In this document: piece by piece, positions 44,208 through 53,283 of the stretch | How positions within the stretch are numbered: the first letter of the stretch is position 1 | Layout: every line of letters begins with the position of its first letter | Origin: PALSA-660 sp963726435 | Lineage (GTDB): Bacteria > Actinomycetota > Coriobacteriia > Anaerosomatales > PALSA-660 | Assembly (NCBI GenBank): GCA_963726435.1 | Contig: CAVSCJ010000005.1 | Coordinates: 62,001 to 126,000 of the forward strand | Length of the DNA: 64,000 nt | Direction: 5' to 3' | The notes under the pieces: generated by a model | Seen by the model: only the letters and a program-made list of their open reading frames with translations | What the model was told of the DNA's origin: nothing | Databases searched by the model: none | Translations under genes and position numbers: made by a program

Positions 44208-46726
44208 CCGAGCGGGCCCGCCGGCTCTCCCAGCTCGATGCGGACCGACTCCGGCGCGACGCTGCACAGCAGATCGGCCATCGCGGGATGGCACGTGAGG
44301 AAGACGACCTGCCGACGCTCGGAGAGGTCGGCGACGGCCTCGGCCGCGGGCCGCAGCCGCTCGGGGTCGAAGTTCACGAGAACGTCGTCCATCAGGACGG
44401 GGAGTCCCGCGGCGACCTCCCCGAGCTGATCGACCAGCCCGAGGCGCAGTGCCAGGTAGAGCTGCTCGACGGTGCCTCGCGAGAGCCTGTCGGGAGTGAT
44501 CGGGGCACCCGAGGAATCGAACACCTCGATGTCGTTCGTGCCCAGAGGGATCGCGATCCTCGGGTAGCGTCCGCCGGTCATTCGGCTGAGCGCGGCCTCC
44601 GCGCGTTTGACGACCTCCGGCTGCCGCTCGAACTCGTAGAGTCTCTGGGCGCGAGACATCAGTTCCGAGGCCAGCGCCAGAACTGCGTAGTCCTGGACGG
44701 AGACAGCGATCTTCTCCGTCGCCGTCTCTTCTTCGAGGCGCAACACGGCCAAGCGGTCCTCCCGGCCCTCTGCGGCGATCCTCGCCCGCAGGGTCGCGGC
44801 CTCGTCGGTCAGGGCCTCGACAGCCCGCAACGCGTCGTCGGCCTCGAGCCGCGCGACGGACTCGAGTCTGCGCGCCTCCTCGATGCCCCCCTCGGCCACT
44901 CCCGCGGCGGCCAGTTCCGCCGAGACCGACCCGACGAGATCCTCCGACCGCTTCGACTCGAGCGACGCCTCCCTGTCGAGACGATCGGCGAGCACGAGCG
45001 CCTCTGCCCGGAGGCGCTCCGCTTCAGCCGCTGACTCGACCCGGGCCGAAGCGCGTCCGACCAGTTCGATGCAGCGATCGGCCGACACTGCATCGGGCTC
45101 CTCGCCCAGGAGCGGAGCCACCTCCGCTCGCACCCGCCCGACGAAGAGCGCGACACGCTCCCCATCCGATGCGATCCTCTCCCTCACGCTCTTTCGCTCG
45201 CGGTCGCCCAAGCGCACCTCGCGCGCGGCCTGGAGGCGGGCCTGTACGGCGGCCGGCCTCTCGACGCCGGTACCCAGCCCCCACGCGCGAACCTGCTCTG
45301 ACCACGCGGCGGCGCGCTCTTCGAGAGCGCGTGTCGCACTCTCAGCCGCGGCGCCGGTCGTGGCGCAGCGGGTGAGCGCGGCATCTCTGCCCGTGCCGGC
45401 GACCGGCCGTGCCGTTCGGACGAACAGGAACGCCACCCCGGCCACAGTGACCACGCCGGCGAACACGGCGAGGCTGGCCTGCCCGAGCGCCAGACCGGCG
45501 ACGAGACCGGCGACTCCCAGGGCGGCCGCCACGACCGCAGGCAGCGGGAACGTGCGGACGAAACCGGCTCCTCCGTCCCCGTCCGTTCCGCTGCCGGCCG
45601 CCTGCGCCGCGGCGCTGTCCCGCGCCTCCGACGCGACATCCGCGCGGGCGCTCAGCTTGTCCAACTCCGCGCGCGCCGCCTCGATCTCCGCGGCGAGGCC
45701 ATCGTCGGCCGTCGCGGCCAGCGCCTGCTCCTCGGACCAGCCGGCCCCGTCCAGCGACGCGCGGATGCGCCCCTCCAGTTCGATCAGCCTGCTGCGCTGC
45801 TCCGCGAGGGCGGCGAGCCGCTCGCCGAAGGCCGGAGCGTCCACCACCAGGCCGCGCACCGCGTCGGCGAGCCGCGCCGCGTCGGCATCGGCCGGCACCG
45901 CGTCCGCTGACGCACGCGCTTCTCCGGCCTGTCTTGCCAGGTCCCGTGCCCCGCCGGCGGCGGTTGTCGACTCCTTCACCATGCGGTCGGCCTCGGCCAC
46001 GGTCCGGGCGAGCAGTTCGGCGCGCGACTGCGTCTCCACACGCGAACGCCTGGCCGACTCGATGCGCTCCCCGACGTCCGCGAGAAGAACGGCGTCCGCT
46101 CTCAAGCCGTCCGCCTCGCTCTCGAGCTGGCGGATCCCGGCCCGCACGACGTCCCGGTCCGACTTGGCCTTGTTCACCGCCGACGTGGTTCCACGCCTCT
46201 TCCACAGCGCGTCCATCCGTTCGGCGAGCTCCGTGCGGATATCGGCCGGGCTGACCGCGAGACCCGCCCCCGCGGCGTAGAGCCGGGACATCAGGTCGGC
46301 ATCCTTGCCCTTGAGCTGGTCGAGTTGCTGCATCTCTGAGAGCCCGAAGCCGAGCACGACCCGGTAGGCACTCCGGCTCACCCCGCGGACGAGCTCGTCG
46401 ACAAGACCGTCGCGCGGAGGGCCGGACAGCGCGTGCACCGTCACCGCACCGCCGTGCGGCCCCTCGATGCGCTCGACGACCCACTCTCCGCCGTCATCGC
46501 GGAACACCAGCCTGCCCTGCCGCTTACCCCCGGACGCGGGCAGGTACGGGTTCTCGTCGCCGCGCTGCGTCGGAAAGCCGTAGAGCACGTAGCGCACGAA
46601 GGCCGTGAGGCTGCTCTTCCCGGCTTCGTTGGGCCCGACGACCACGGTCAGTTTCGGCGACAGGTCGCCCACGCGGCAGCCGCCGATGCGGCCGAAGCGC
46701 TCAGGCTCGATGCGTGCCAGCCTCAT
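44204..46726 (-). CDS. YhaN/SbcC-like AAA ATPase with coiled coils
   Basis: This 840-residue SMC/Rad50-like ATPase has N-terminal MRLARIEPERFGRIGG and VVVGPNEAGKSSLTAFVRYVLYGF (Walker A). Long heptad-rich, Ala/Arg-rich coiled-coil arms are interrupted near residues 395-440 by two hydrophobic helices (VVAAALGVAGLVAGLAL; LAVFAGVVTVAGVAFLFV), as in Bacillus YhaN. The C-terminal lobe has SRGTVEQLYLALRLGLVDQL (signature motif) and LPVLMDDVLVNFD (Walker B). Its ATG overlaps the stop of the nuclease gene upstream. Predicted membrane-associated DNA-end processing partner; substrate unknown. Confidence 0.88.
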   Translation of the reverse strand: MRLARIEPERFGRIGGCRVGDLSPKLTVVVGPNEAGKSSLTAFVRYVLYGFPTQRGDENPYLPASGGKRQGRLVFRDDGGEWVVERIEGPHGGAVTVHALSGPPRDGLVDELVRGVSRSAYRVVLGFGLSEMQQLDQLKGKDADLMSRLYAAGAGLAVSPADIRTELAERMDALWKRRGTTSAVNKAKSDRDVVRAGIRQLESEADGLRADAVLLADVGERIESARRSRVETQSRAELLARTVAEADRMVKESTTAAGGARDLARQAGEARASADAVPADADAARLADAVRGLVVDAPAFGERLAALAEQRSRLIELEGRIRASLDGAGWSEEQALAATADDGLAAEIEAARAELDKLSARADVASEARDSAAAQAAGSGTDGDGGAGFVRTFPLPAVVAAALGVAGLVAGLALGQASLAVFAGVVTVAGVAFLFVRTARPVAGTGRDAALTRCATTGAAAESATRALEERAAAWSEQVRAWGLGTGVERPAAVQARLQAAREVRLGDRERKSVRERIASDGERVALFVGRVRAEVAPLLGEEPDAVSADRCIELVGRASARVESAAEAERLRAEALVLADRLDREASLESKRSEDLVGSVSAELAAAGVAEGGIEEARRLESVARLEADDALRAVEALTDEAATLRARIAAEGREDRLAVLRLEEETATEKIAVSVQDYAVLALASELMSRAQRLYEFERQPEVVKRAEAALSRMTGGRYPRIAIPLGTNDIEVFDSSGAPITPDRLSRGTVEQLYLALRLGLVDQLGEVAAGLPVLMDDVLVNFDPERLRPAAEAVADLSERRQVVFLTCHPAMADLLCSVAPESVRIELGEPAGPLG

Positions 46727-47970
46727 CGCGCACCGTCCTCGAGCATCTCGAGGCACAGATCCCGCGCCCGGAGCAGCAGCTCCTCCTGCGACAGATCGCG
46801 CTCCACCACGCCGACGGTCGACTCCAAGGGCGCCAAGATCTCTGCGAGCAGCTTCTCCACCCCACCCTGCTCGGCGGCCAGCTCGTCGACCAGGCGGACC
46901 AGGTCGCCGGCGAAGTCCTGCGACCCCCGGAGCCGATCGATGTCGAGGCAGGCGGCCGTGTGGTCGGAGACGCGGTCGATCCAGACCCACGGATCGGCGG
47001 CGAGCTGCTCCCCGCGCAGTTCCGCGAGCAGGTCGGCCATCTCCGTCCCCCGGACGAGTGCTTCGTGGGCCTCGCTGCGGCCGGTCATCTCGATCCGGGC
47101 GATGGCCGGCCGCCCGTCGGCATCCGCGCGCACCTCCTCGCATGCGCGGCGCAGCAGATCCCGGACGTCCTCGGCGTCAGCGCACGTCGAAGCGTCCACG
47201 CCGGCGCGGGACCACACTATCGAGCACAGGGGGCGGAACTCGACCGTCGCACCCGACGGACCGACCTCGACGAGGTAACAGCCGTGCGCGCCCGTCTCCT
47301 TGGGATTGAGGCCCTGCGGGCTGCCTGCGTAGACGATCGCGGGCGAGGTCGAGAGGACCTCCGGCTTGTGGATGTGCCCGAGCGCCCAGTAGTCCATCCG
47401 CGCCCCGCGCAAGGCCTCCATCGAGGCGGGCGCGTAGTCGAGGTAGCCCTCGCGGCCGCCTACATTCGCGTGCAGCACGCCGATCGCGATACCGCCGCCT
47501 TCGAGCCGGCGGAAGCCCGAAGCCAGGTCGCGCTTCTCGGCCGCGTGCTCGTAGCTGCGCCCGTAGAGGGTGCAGAGAAGCTCTCCGTCGCGTTCGACCG
47601 GCACGGCCTCGACCTCGGCGGTGGAGAAGTACCGGACCGTCCCGGGAAGCGCCGGGCCGGAGGACCAGGCGTCGGCCGGATCGTGGTTGCCGCGAGAGAT
47701 GTAGACCGGGATGGCGGCGTCGGCCAAGCGCTGCATCGCCGCCTGGAAGCGGAAGCGCGCCGGAGTGCTCTTGTCGCCGCCGTTGAAGACGTCGCCCGCC
47801 AGCAGCAGGAAGTCGACCTTCTCTTCAAGGGAGAGCGTGACGATGCGGTCGAGCGACTCGGGGATCGAAGCCACCAGCGCCGCCCGCACGCGAGGGTCGG
47901 AAGCGTCGACGCCCGAGAACGGAGCACCGAGGTGCAGGTCGGCTGCATGCACGAATCTGACGGGCCGCAT
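46723..47970 (-). CDS. YhaO/SbcD-like DNA repair metallophosphoesterase
   Basis: This 415-residue calcineurin-like nuclease subunit has VRFVHAADLHLGAPFSG (D and H metal ligands), FLLLAGDVFNGGD, VYISRGNHDPADAWSS (GNHD), VLHANVGGREGYLDY, and WALGHIHKPEVLS (GHxH). The C-terminal 170 residues are helical and probably bind the ATPase coiled coil. It is co-translated with the YhaN-like ATPase (ATGA overlap), giving a Mre11-Rad50-type pair. ATG 47970 is in line with the family start. Confidence 0.92.
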   Translation of the reverse strand: MRPVRFVHAADLHLGAPFSGVDASDPRVRAALVASIPESLDRIVTLSLEEKVDFLLLAGDVFNGGDKSTPARFRFQAAMQRLADAAIPVYISRGNHDPADAWSSGPALPGTVRYFSTAEVEAVPVERDGELLCTLYGRSYEHAAEKRDLASGFRRLEGGGIAIGVLHANVGGREGYLDYAPASMEALRGARMDYWALGHIHKPEVLSTSPAIVYAGSPQGLNPKETGAHGCYLVEVGPSGATVEFRPLCSIVWSRAGVDASTCADAEDVRDLLRRACEEVRADADGRPAIARIEMTGRSEAHEALVRGTEMADLLAELRGEQLAADPWVWIDRVSDHTAACLDIDRLRGSQDFAGDLVRLVDELAAEQGGVEKLLAEILAPLESTVGVVERDLSQEELLLRARDLCLEMLEDGAR

Positions 47971-48129
47971 CCGGCTCCCCACTGGCTCAGGTCGTCTGCT
48001 ACCGGGCGCTGCCCATCGTAGCGCACGCGGCTGACAGCACTCCGCGCGCGTCCCCGCCCGTGGCGGTACGATGCAGGCACCATCTTCTCGGGCAGGGCAC
48101 CTTCCGACAGCGGTCCGACGGGTCCACGC

Positions 48130-48158
48130 GCGACAGCGCGCAGAACGCGGTATACAAT
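48130..48158 (+). promoter_or_regulatory. Probable promoter of the cDPG-synthetase-like gene
   Basis: GCGACA (48130-48135), a 17-bp spacer, and TACAAT (48153-48158, within tatacaat) give a sigma-70-type promoter. The start site would be near 48165, leaving a leader of about 47 nt before the ATG at 48212. The -35 matches four of six consensus positions. Confidence 0.55.
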
Positions 48159-48211
48159 GCGCGGGCTGAAGTATGCAGGCATGAGACCGCAGCCAGCGCA
48201 AACACAGGGAG

Positions 48212-49552
48212 ATGAGCATGGATCGTATGCGGACCGTCATCATGGGCGCCGCCGGGCGCGACTTCCACGACTTCCAGGTCCTGTACCGCGACGACCCCTC
48301 CGTGGAGGTGGTGGCGTTCACCGCCACCCAGATCCCGGGGATCGACTGCCGGACCTACCCCGCAGCGATCGCCGGCCCGCTCTACCCCGACGGTATCCCG
48401 ATCGTCCCCGAGGCCGGTCTGGCCGAGCTCATCCGTGAGAAGGACATCGCGAAGGTGATCTTCGCCTACTCGGACGTGTCGCACCTCGACGTCATGCACA
48501 AGGCGTCTATCGTCCTGGCCGCCGGGGCGGACTTCGAACTTCTCGCTGCCGAGCGCACCATGCTCGCCTCCACCAAGCCCGTGATCTCGATCTGCGCCGT
48601 CCGTACGGGCGTCGGCAAGTCGGGCATCTCTCGCTACGTTTGGGAGCTGCTCGCCGAGCACGGCCTTCGCGGCGTCGACATCCGCCACCCCATGCCCTAT
48701 CGCGACCTCACGACGATGCGTGTCGAGCGCTACGCGTCCCTGGCCGACCTGGACGAACTCGGCGTGACGCTCGAGGAGCGCGAGGAGTACGAGCACCTCA
48801 TCCAGGTCGGCGCGGTCGTGATGGCCGGCGTCGACTACCGCGACATCCTGCGCGCGGCCGAGGCGGAGGCCGACGTCGTGATCTGGGACGGCGGCAACAA
48901 CGACACGCCTTTCGTACGCCCGGACCTCGAGATCGTCGCGCTGGACCCTCACCGCCCGGGACACGAGAGGCTCTACCACCCCGGCGAGGTCAACTTCCTG
49001 CGCGCGCAGGCGCTCGTCATCAACAAGGTCGACACGGCGGACCCGGCCAACGTCGCCGATCTTCGGGAGGCAGCCAGACTCTACAACCCGGGCGCGACGC
49101 TGATCGAGACGGACTCGACGGTGGTGGTCGCCGGCGGGGACGAGCAGCTGCGCGGGAAGCGCGTGCTCGTCATCGAGGACGGGCCGACGGTCACCCACGG
49201 CGGCATGCCCTACGGCGCTGGAGTCGTGGCCGCGCGGCGCGCGGGCGCCGAGATCGTCGACCCGCGACCCTACGCGGCCGGCTCGCTCCGGGAGGTCTTC
49301 GCCTCTTGGCCGCACATCACCGAGGTCCTGCCCGCGATGGGCTACTCCCCTGAGCAGCTGGCCGACCTGGCGGCCACCATCGCCGCCGTCCCCTGCGACG
49401 CCGTAGTCATCGCCACGCCGATCGACTTGAGCCGACTCATCGACATCCCACAGAAGGCGGTGCGCGTCACGTACGGCGTCGCCGATCGCGGCGAGCCGAC
49501 GATACGCGGACTCGTCGAGACCTTCCTGCGCGAGCGCAGGCTGATCGCCTAG
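48212..49552 (+). CDS. Cyclic 2,3-diphosphoglycerate synthetase-like P-loop protein
   Basis: This 446-residue protein has an N-terminal Rossmann-like domain (RTVIMGAAGRDFHDFQVLYRDDP) followed by a P-loop NTPase domain with CAVRTGVGKSGISRY (Walker A), DVVIWDGGNNDTPF and LVINKVDTAD (NKxD-like). The order and motifs match the archaeal cyclic-2,3-diphosphoglycerate synthetase family, whose bacterial members are largely uncharacterised. Cyclic DPG formation is therefore a family-level guess. The ATG at 48218 with GGGAG at better spacing is an alternative start. Confidence 0.78.
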   Translation: MSMDRMRTVIMGAAGRDFHDFQVLYRDDPSVEVVAFTATQIPGIDCRTYPAAIAGPLYPDGIPIVPEAGLAELIREKDIAKVIFAYSDVSHLDVMHKASIVLAAGADFELLAAERTMLASTKPVISICAVRTGVGKSGISRYVWELLAEHGLRGVDIRHPMPYRDLTTMRVERYASLADLDELGVTLEEREEYEHLIQVGAVVMAGVDYRDILRAAEAEADVVIWDGGNNDTPFVRPDLEIVALDPHRPGHERLYHPGEVNFLRAQALVINKVDTADPANVADLREAARLYNPGATLIETDSTVVVAGGDEQLRGKRVLVIEDGPTVTHGGMPYGAGVVAARRAGAEIVDPRPYAAGSLREVFASWPHITEVLPAMGYSPEQLADLAATIAAVPCDAVVIATPIDLSRLIDIPQKAVRVTYGVADRGEPTIRGLVETFLRERRLIA

Positions 49553-49587
49553 TCCCCGGCGCCGCCGCGGACCGGCACCGCGGGCGA

Positions 49588-50013
49588 CTACTCGACGATG
49601 ACCGTCAGATCGAACGTCCGCTCAGGCGGAACGCCCTTCTCCCAATAGCGGACGTACTCCAGGTCCAGGTCGCCCGTGCCGAAAGCTGCGGCAGTGTAGG
49701 TGAGCACCCGCGTGCCGCCGGCGCCGACGACACCTGGAGTGGCCGACGACTCGAAAGCGTCGTCCTTCTCCGTCAGCTGGGGCGGCAGGGACTCGACCAC
49801 CTTCCAGTCGAAGCCCGTCGAAGGGTTGGAGTCCAGGGACACCACCAGCTCGGCGCCCTGCTTGAGTCGGATCGTCGTACCGTCGGCGCTCGCGTCCACC
49901 CTCATCGTGCCGGAAATCGGCGCGGGAGTCTGTGGTTGGGCCGTACATGCCACGACCAAGGCGACCGGCAACACGATCGAGAGCACCGCAACGACTCTCA
50001 CGGACCTGTGCAT
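49588..50013 (-). CDS. Chagasin-like (I42) cysteine-protease inhibitor lipoprotein
   Basis: This 141-residue precursor has a signal peptide with lipobox-like ALVVAC (Cys about 23), then an Ig-like beta domain carrying the chagasin loops: SNPSTGFDWKVV (NPTTG loop), VGAGGTRVLTYTAA (second loop), and YVRYWEKGVPPER (RPW-like third loop). These three loops insert into papain-like protease clefts. A secreted NlpC/P60-type cysteine peptidase is encoded next upstream on the same strand, but different clan inhibition is not implied. ATG 50013 follows GGGGAGG. Confidence 0.82.
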   Translation of the reverse strand: MHRSVRVVAVLSIVLPVALVVACTAQPQTPAPISGTMRVDASADGTTIRLKQGAELVVSLDSNPSTGFDWKVVESLPPQLTEKDDAFESSATPGVVGAGGTRVLTYTAAAFGTGDLDLEYVRYWEKGVPPERTFDLTVIVE

Positions 50014-50237
50014 CGCTGACACCTCCCCGGTATCGGACATACCCCTTTAGACGCGGCGGACCGGGTAGAGGATCACGGTCTTCGGCACCTTGTCCGCCGG
50101 AGGTGGGAAACCACTGTCTTCAGGTTGTTGAACAGTAGCAGCTGCACTTCCAGCGCATCCACTCGTGCTGCTCGGATGGCGGACGGAAGGCGCCGACGCA
50201 CTAGTACGGCACCCGGATGGCGCTGGGCTGCCGGTCC

Positions 50238-51581
50238 CTACTTCAGCAGCACGCTCGCTGTGACCGTCTTGGCGCCCAGCCACCAGGAGAACGCCGGCAG
50301 CTCCGCCTTGAAACGGTAGACGCCCTTCCGCATGCCCTTCTTGAATGCGAAGGTGCACTTCCAGGCGCCTGCGCCACCGGACGAGTATACGCTGTGGCTG
50401 TGATACCGGACCCAGGTGCTGGAGCCCGGCTTCTGCACGTAGACGGTGTAGGCCCGGCCGACCGCCGCCCCCGGCGTGACCACTCCTCGCAGGGTGATTC
50501 TGCGTCCTACGTGCGAGTGGCCTGCGCTCGCCTTGATCGTCAGACTGGACTTCGGCCGGACCAGTGAGATCTCGTCGAGGACGGCGGACGTCCCGGACAC
50601 AGTCTCGGTCGGGCTGAGAGTCGTGGTGCCGCCGGCGAGCCGGACCCAGACGCGAGCCCTGACCGCGTCCGGCGGCGACTTGGTGAAGATCGACATCTGG
50701 CGGAACGATGAGGCGTTGGCGCCCGCGACATCGCCGCTCGTGTGGGTCGTCAGCACCGAGGCCCCGACGGCGTCCAGGTACTCGAGGCGGAACTCCAGTC
50801 CCGCTGGGTCGCACGTCGTCCGCGCCCACGCCGAAACGCAGTAGCTCGTCTCCGGGCTGATCGTGACGACCTGCGACATCCAGGCGACGGACGACCGGCT
50901 GGCGCTCGTGTTGAGCAACTTCGCCGAGTTGTGCGTCGACTTCACCGGAGTCTTGAGGTGCGCGGTCACGGTCGTGTCGTGGGAACCGGAGAACGACCAC
51001 CACACGGCCTCGTTGCGCCAGGTTATGCGGGAGAGCGCCCACACGTCGAACGACCCGTTGCGCAGGAGGTTCGACGGCGGCGCGCTCGCCTGGATGCGGT
51101 TGTAGCGGCAGGCGTGGTAGCCGGCGTCCAGATCGCTGGCGATGTACTTGATGTTCGTGACCGTGCCGGACGCGTTGCTGGAGCTGGTCTGCTCGTATGT
51201 GACGTACATCGTGTGCGAGTCGTCCACCCACCCGTAGAAGATCCGGATGTGGCCGACCTTGTGCAGCGCGTCGCCGGGCTGGAGATCGGCCACGGCGATC
51301 CTGTGCGTGACGTGGTGGAACGAGGAGGTCGACCAACCCGGCTTCGAGGTGGCCCAGCACATCGACGCGTAGCCGGAGCAATCAGTGCGGTAGCCGAGGT
51401 AGGTCCTGTGCTGGCTGTAGTGGACGTGCTTGTCCATCCACGTCTGCGCGCGAGCGAGCACGGTCGCGCGCGTGATGGCGAAGGCGCTCGGCGCGCAGAG
51501 CAGGGTGAGGGCCAGAACGAAGAAGATCGCAAGGCCGGCGACCCACGCGTGCGAATGCTGTCTTCCCGCTCGGCTTACCAC
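50238..51581 (-). CDS. Secreted NlpC/P60-like cysteine peptidase with C-terminal beta domains
   Basis: This is a precursor of about 447 residues. The signal peptide (AGLAIFFVLALTLLCAPSAFA) precedes a domain of about 130 residues with TYLGYRTDCSGYASMCWATS (catalytic Cys), a LQPGDALH loop, and GHIRIFYGW (His), the NlpC/P60 layout used for peptidoglycan peptide cleavage. Residues about 165-330 form a jelly-roll-like carbohydrate-binding region (LLRNGSFDVWALSRITWRNE; VWVRLAGGTTTLSPTETVSG), and the last 100 residues an Ig-like domain. GTG 51581 with GGGAGG five bases upstream is chosen; GTG 51587 is alternative. A structured leader precedes it. Confidence 0.72.
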   Translation of the reverse strand: MVSRAGRQHSHAWVAGLAIFFVLALTLLCAPSAFAITRATVLARAQTWMDKHVHYSQHRTYLGYRTDCSGYASMCWATSKPGWSTSSFHHVTHRIAVADLQPGDALHKVGHIRIFYGWVDDSHTMYVTYEQTSSSNASGTVTNIKYIASDLDAGYHACRYNRIQASAPPSNLLRNGSFDVWALSRITWRNEAVWWSFSGSHDTTVTAHLKTPVKSTHNSAKLLNTSASRSSVAWMSQVVTISPETSYCVSAWARTTCDPAGLEFRLEYLDAVGASVLTTHTSGDVAGANASSFRQMSIFTKSPPDAVRARVWVRLAGGTTTLSPTETVSGTSAVLDEISLVRPKSSLTIKASAGHSHVGRRITLRGVVTPGAAVGRAYTVYVQKPGSSTWVRYHSHSVYSSGGAGAWKCTFAFKKGMRKGVYRFKAELPAFSWWLGAKTVTASVLLK

Positions 51582-51649
51582 GCGCACCTCCCGCGACGTT
51601 CAGCGTACACCCCCTACCGCCCGTCATCGGCACGCGAGGGCTGACGCGG

Positions 51650-51705
51650 GAGGGCCTGCGAGCCCGTAAGCGCGCGACACCTCGCGCCGGCGACAGCAGG
51701 CCCTC
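51650..51705 (-). promoter_or_regulatory. Inverted repeat in the leader of the secreted peptidase gene
   Basis: gagggcctgc (51650-51659) is complementary to gcaggccctc (51696-51705), a perfect 10-bp stem enclosing 36 nt that contains further GC-rich pairing. It lies between the upstream secreted peptidase start (51581) and the downstream coiled-coil gene end (51745), both on the minus strand. It could end the coiled-coil transcript or structure the peptidase leader. It does not show the conserved words of the c-di-AMP (ydaO) class often found before such peptidases. Confidence 0.4.
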
Positions 51706-51744
51706 GAGAGCCTCCGGGGATGCCGGCTCCCGCGAGCGCGCGGT

Positions 51745-53064
51745 CTACCCTTCCGGCTCCGGGAGGAGTTCGCGCTCCATGTCCTCTAGCCGCTCCAGCT
51801 CACGAGTGGCCCACGACACCTCTTGCTCGGCCTGAGTGCGACGGGCGCTCACCGCAGCGGCGCGCTCGAGTTCGACCGCCTCGCGCACGCGGGCCTGATC
51901 CTCTTCACGCTCGCGTTCGTGTTCGACGTAGGCCTCGATCCCCTCACTCAGGCGTTTGAGCCCCTCCAGCGCTCCGTGCAGCACGTTCAGCGAGGACGCG
52001 GTGTCATCCAGCCCGAAGGAAGCCAGCAGTCGCCCGAGCTCCTCCCGGCGATCGCGCTCCTGGTCCCGCTCTGCTTCGACGGCGGCGAGCTCGCGTTCCT
52101 TCGCCTTCGTGAAGGCGGACGAGACCGCTCTGCGGGCCTTCAGGTCCGCGATCGTCTGCCGGTATCGCATCGATTCGGAGTGCCGCCGTTCTTCGCTCTG
52201 GCGCCTGCGGTCCTTCTGCTCTTGGAGCTGCGACTGCACGCGAGCGAGCTTGCTCTTGAGCTCGTCACGCTCCTCGCACAGGACCCGCAGCACCTCGGGT
52301 CTGTCGCCACCGCCGATCTGGATCTGGCCGATCGTTCCAGCCTGCTCCCCAGCGAAGCCCGGGGCCTGCGCGGACTCCGCCGCCTGCGCGTCGAGACCGC
52401 CGCGCAGGAACTGGAGCTCACCCTCGCGCTTGACGGGCGACCCGGTGCCTGCGCTACGGCGCAGGCGTCGCTCGCTCCATCCGAACCCTCTCTCGCGGCC
52501 GGCCGGCGCCGGGGCTGCTTCCGGCTGGGCATCGAAGGGGCCTTCCGGCTCCTGGAGCTCCCGGGGCTCCTCTAGCGCCGCGGGAGGGTCGGGAACCGCA
52601 GCGATGCGCGCCGGAACGCCGCGGTGGCTTGCGGGCTCTGCATCGGCCGGGCCGGAGTCCCCGGCTGCGGCCTGGGATGCGGAGTCGGTCTCCGCGGCGG
52701 GAAGGATGGCGCGCGCCGAAGCGTCGTCCGGCAAGTCCGCCCCGACGGCCATCTCGGGGCCGGCGGCGTCAGCCGCTTCGTCCTCGGTCTCCGGTAGCGT
52801 CTGCTCGTCCGCCGGAGGATCGTACGGCCGCTCGGCAGTGGCTTCTTCCGAAGCAGCGTCCTCCGCCGGAAGGTCGCCTGCGGCTGCTTCTTCCTGCAGA
52901 GCGCCCAGCTCCGCCTCAAGGTCTGACTGGGCCTCATCTTCAGGCTCCTGCACGAAGATGCTCTCCGTGAGCGCGAGCGCACGGTCGAGGTCGCCGGTGG
53001 CGATCGCCGCGAAGACCTGATTGACCTGCACAGCCTCCTGCGGCAGGGCATCGAGGTACCTCAT
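51745..53064 (-). CDS. Low-complexity and coiled-coil protein, unknown function
   Basis: This 439-residue protein starts MRYLDALPQEAVQVNQVFAA, a short helical head. Residues about 40-215 are an acidic Ala/Glu/Pro-rich disordered stretch. From about 245 a basic linker leads into long heptad repeats (CEERDELKSKLARVQSQLQE; KERELAAVEAERDQERDRRE; HEREREEDQARVREAVELER) to the C terminus. No membrane helix and no enzymatic motif. ATG 53064 has GGGGGAG at good spacing; an open extension upstream is not supported. It may be a cytoskeletal or scaffold protein. Confidence 0.65.
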   Translation of the reverse strand: MRYLDALPQEAVQVNQVFAAIATGDLDRALALTESIFVQEPEDEAQSDLEAELGALQEEAAAGDLPAEDAASEEATAERPYDPPADEQTLPETEDEAADAAGPEMAVGADLPDDASARAILPAAETDSASQAAAGDSGPADAEPASHRGVPARIAAVPDPPAALEEPRELQEPEGPFDAQPEAAPAPAGRERGFGWSERRLRRSAGTGSPVKREGELQFLRGGLDAQAAESAQAPGFAGEQAGTIGQIQIGGGDRPEVLRVLCEERDELKSKLARVQSQLQEQKDRRRQSEERRHSESMRYRQTIADLKARRAVSSAFTKAKERELAAVEAERDQERDRREELGRLLASFGLDDTASSLNVLHGALEGLKRLSEGIEAYVEHEREREEDQARVREAVELERAAAVSARRTQAEQEVSWATRELERLEDMERELLPEPEG

Positions 53065-53283
53065 GTGACGCTCCCCCGCGCCGGTGGAGCCACGGTCACA
53101 TGTGTCGCATCCATACTTGCCCTTGATTCCGTCGCCGATTCGGCGAGATTCTGCCCATCGCGGATACACGACCAGTCCTAGATATCGGCCTGGTGCGCGC
53201 TTGCCTTGAGCCGAGAACCTCGCCTGCTGCGCCAAGGCGCCCAGACCGGCCCAGACCAGATGAAGCGAGGCCGGCTCGCGGGG

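Noticed and set aside
51581..51744. c-di-AMP (ydaO) riboswitch before the secreted peptidase
   Set aside because: The expected conserved words of that class are not present on the minus strand.
53065..53235. N-terminal extension of the coiled-coil protein, with a CDTCDRG motif
   Set aside because: The ATG at 53064 has an ideal ribosome site, and the extension has no homology-like features beyond two cysteines.
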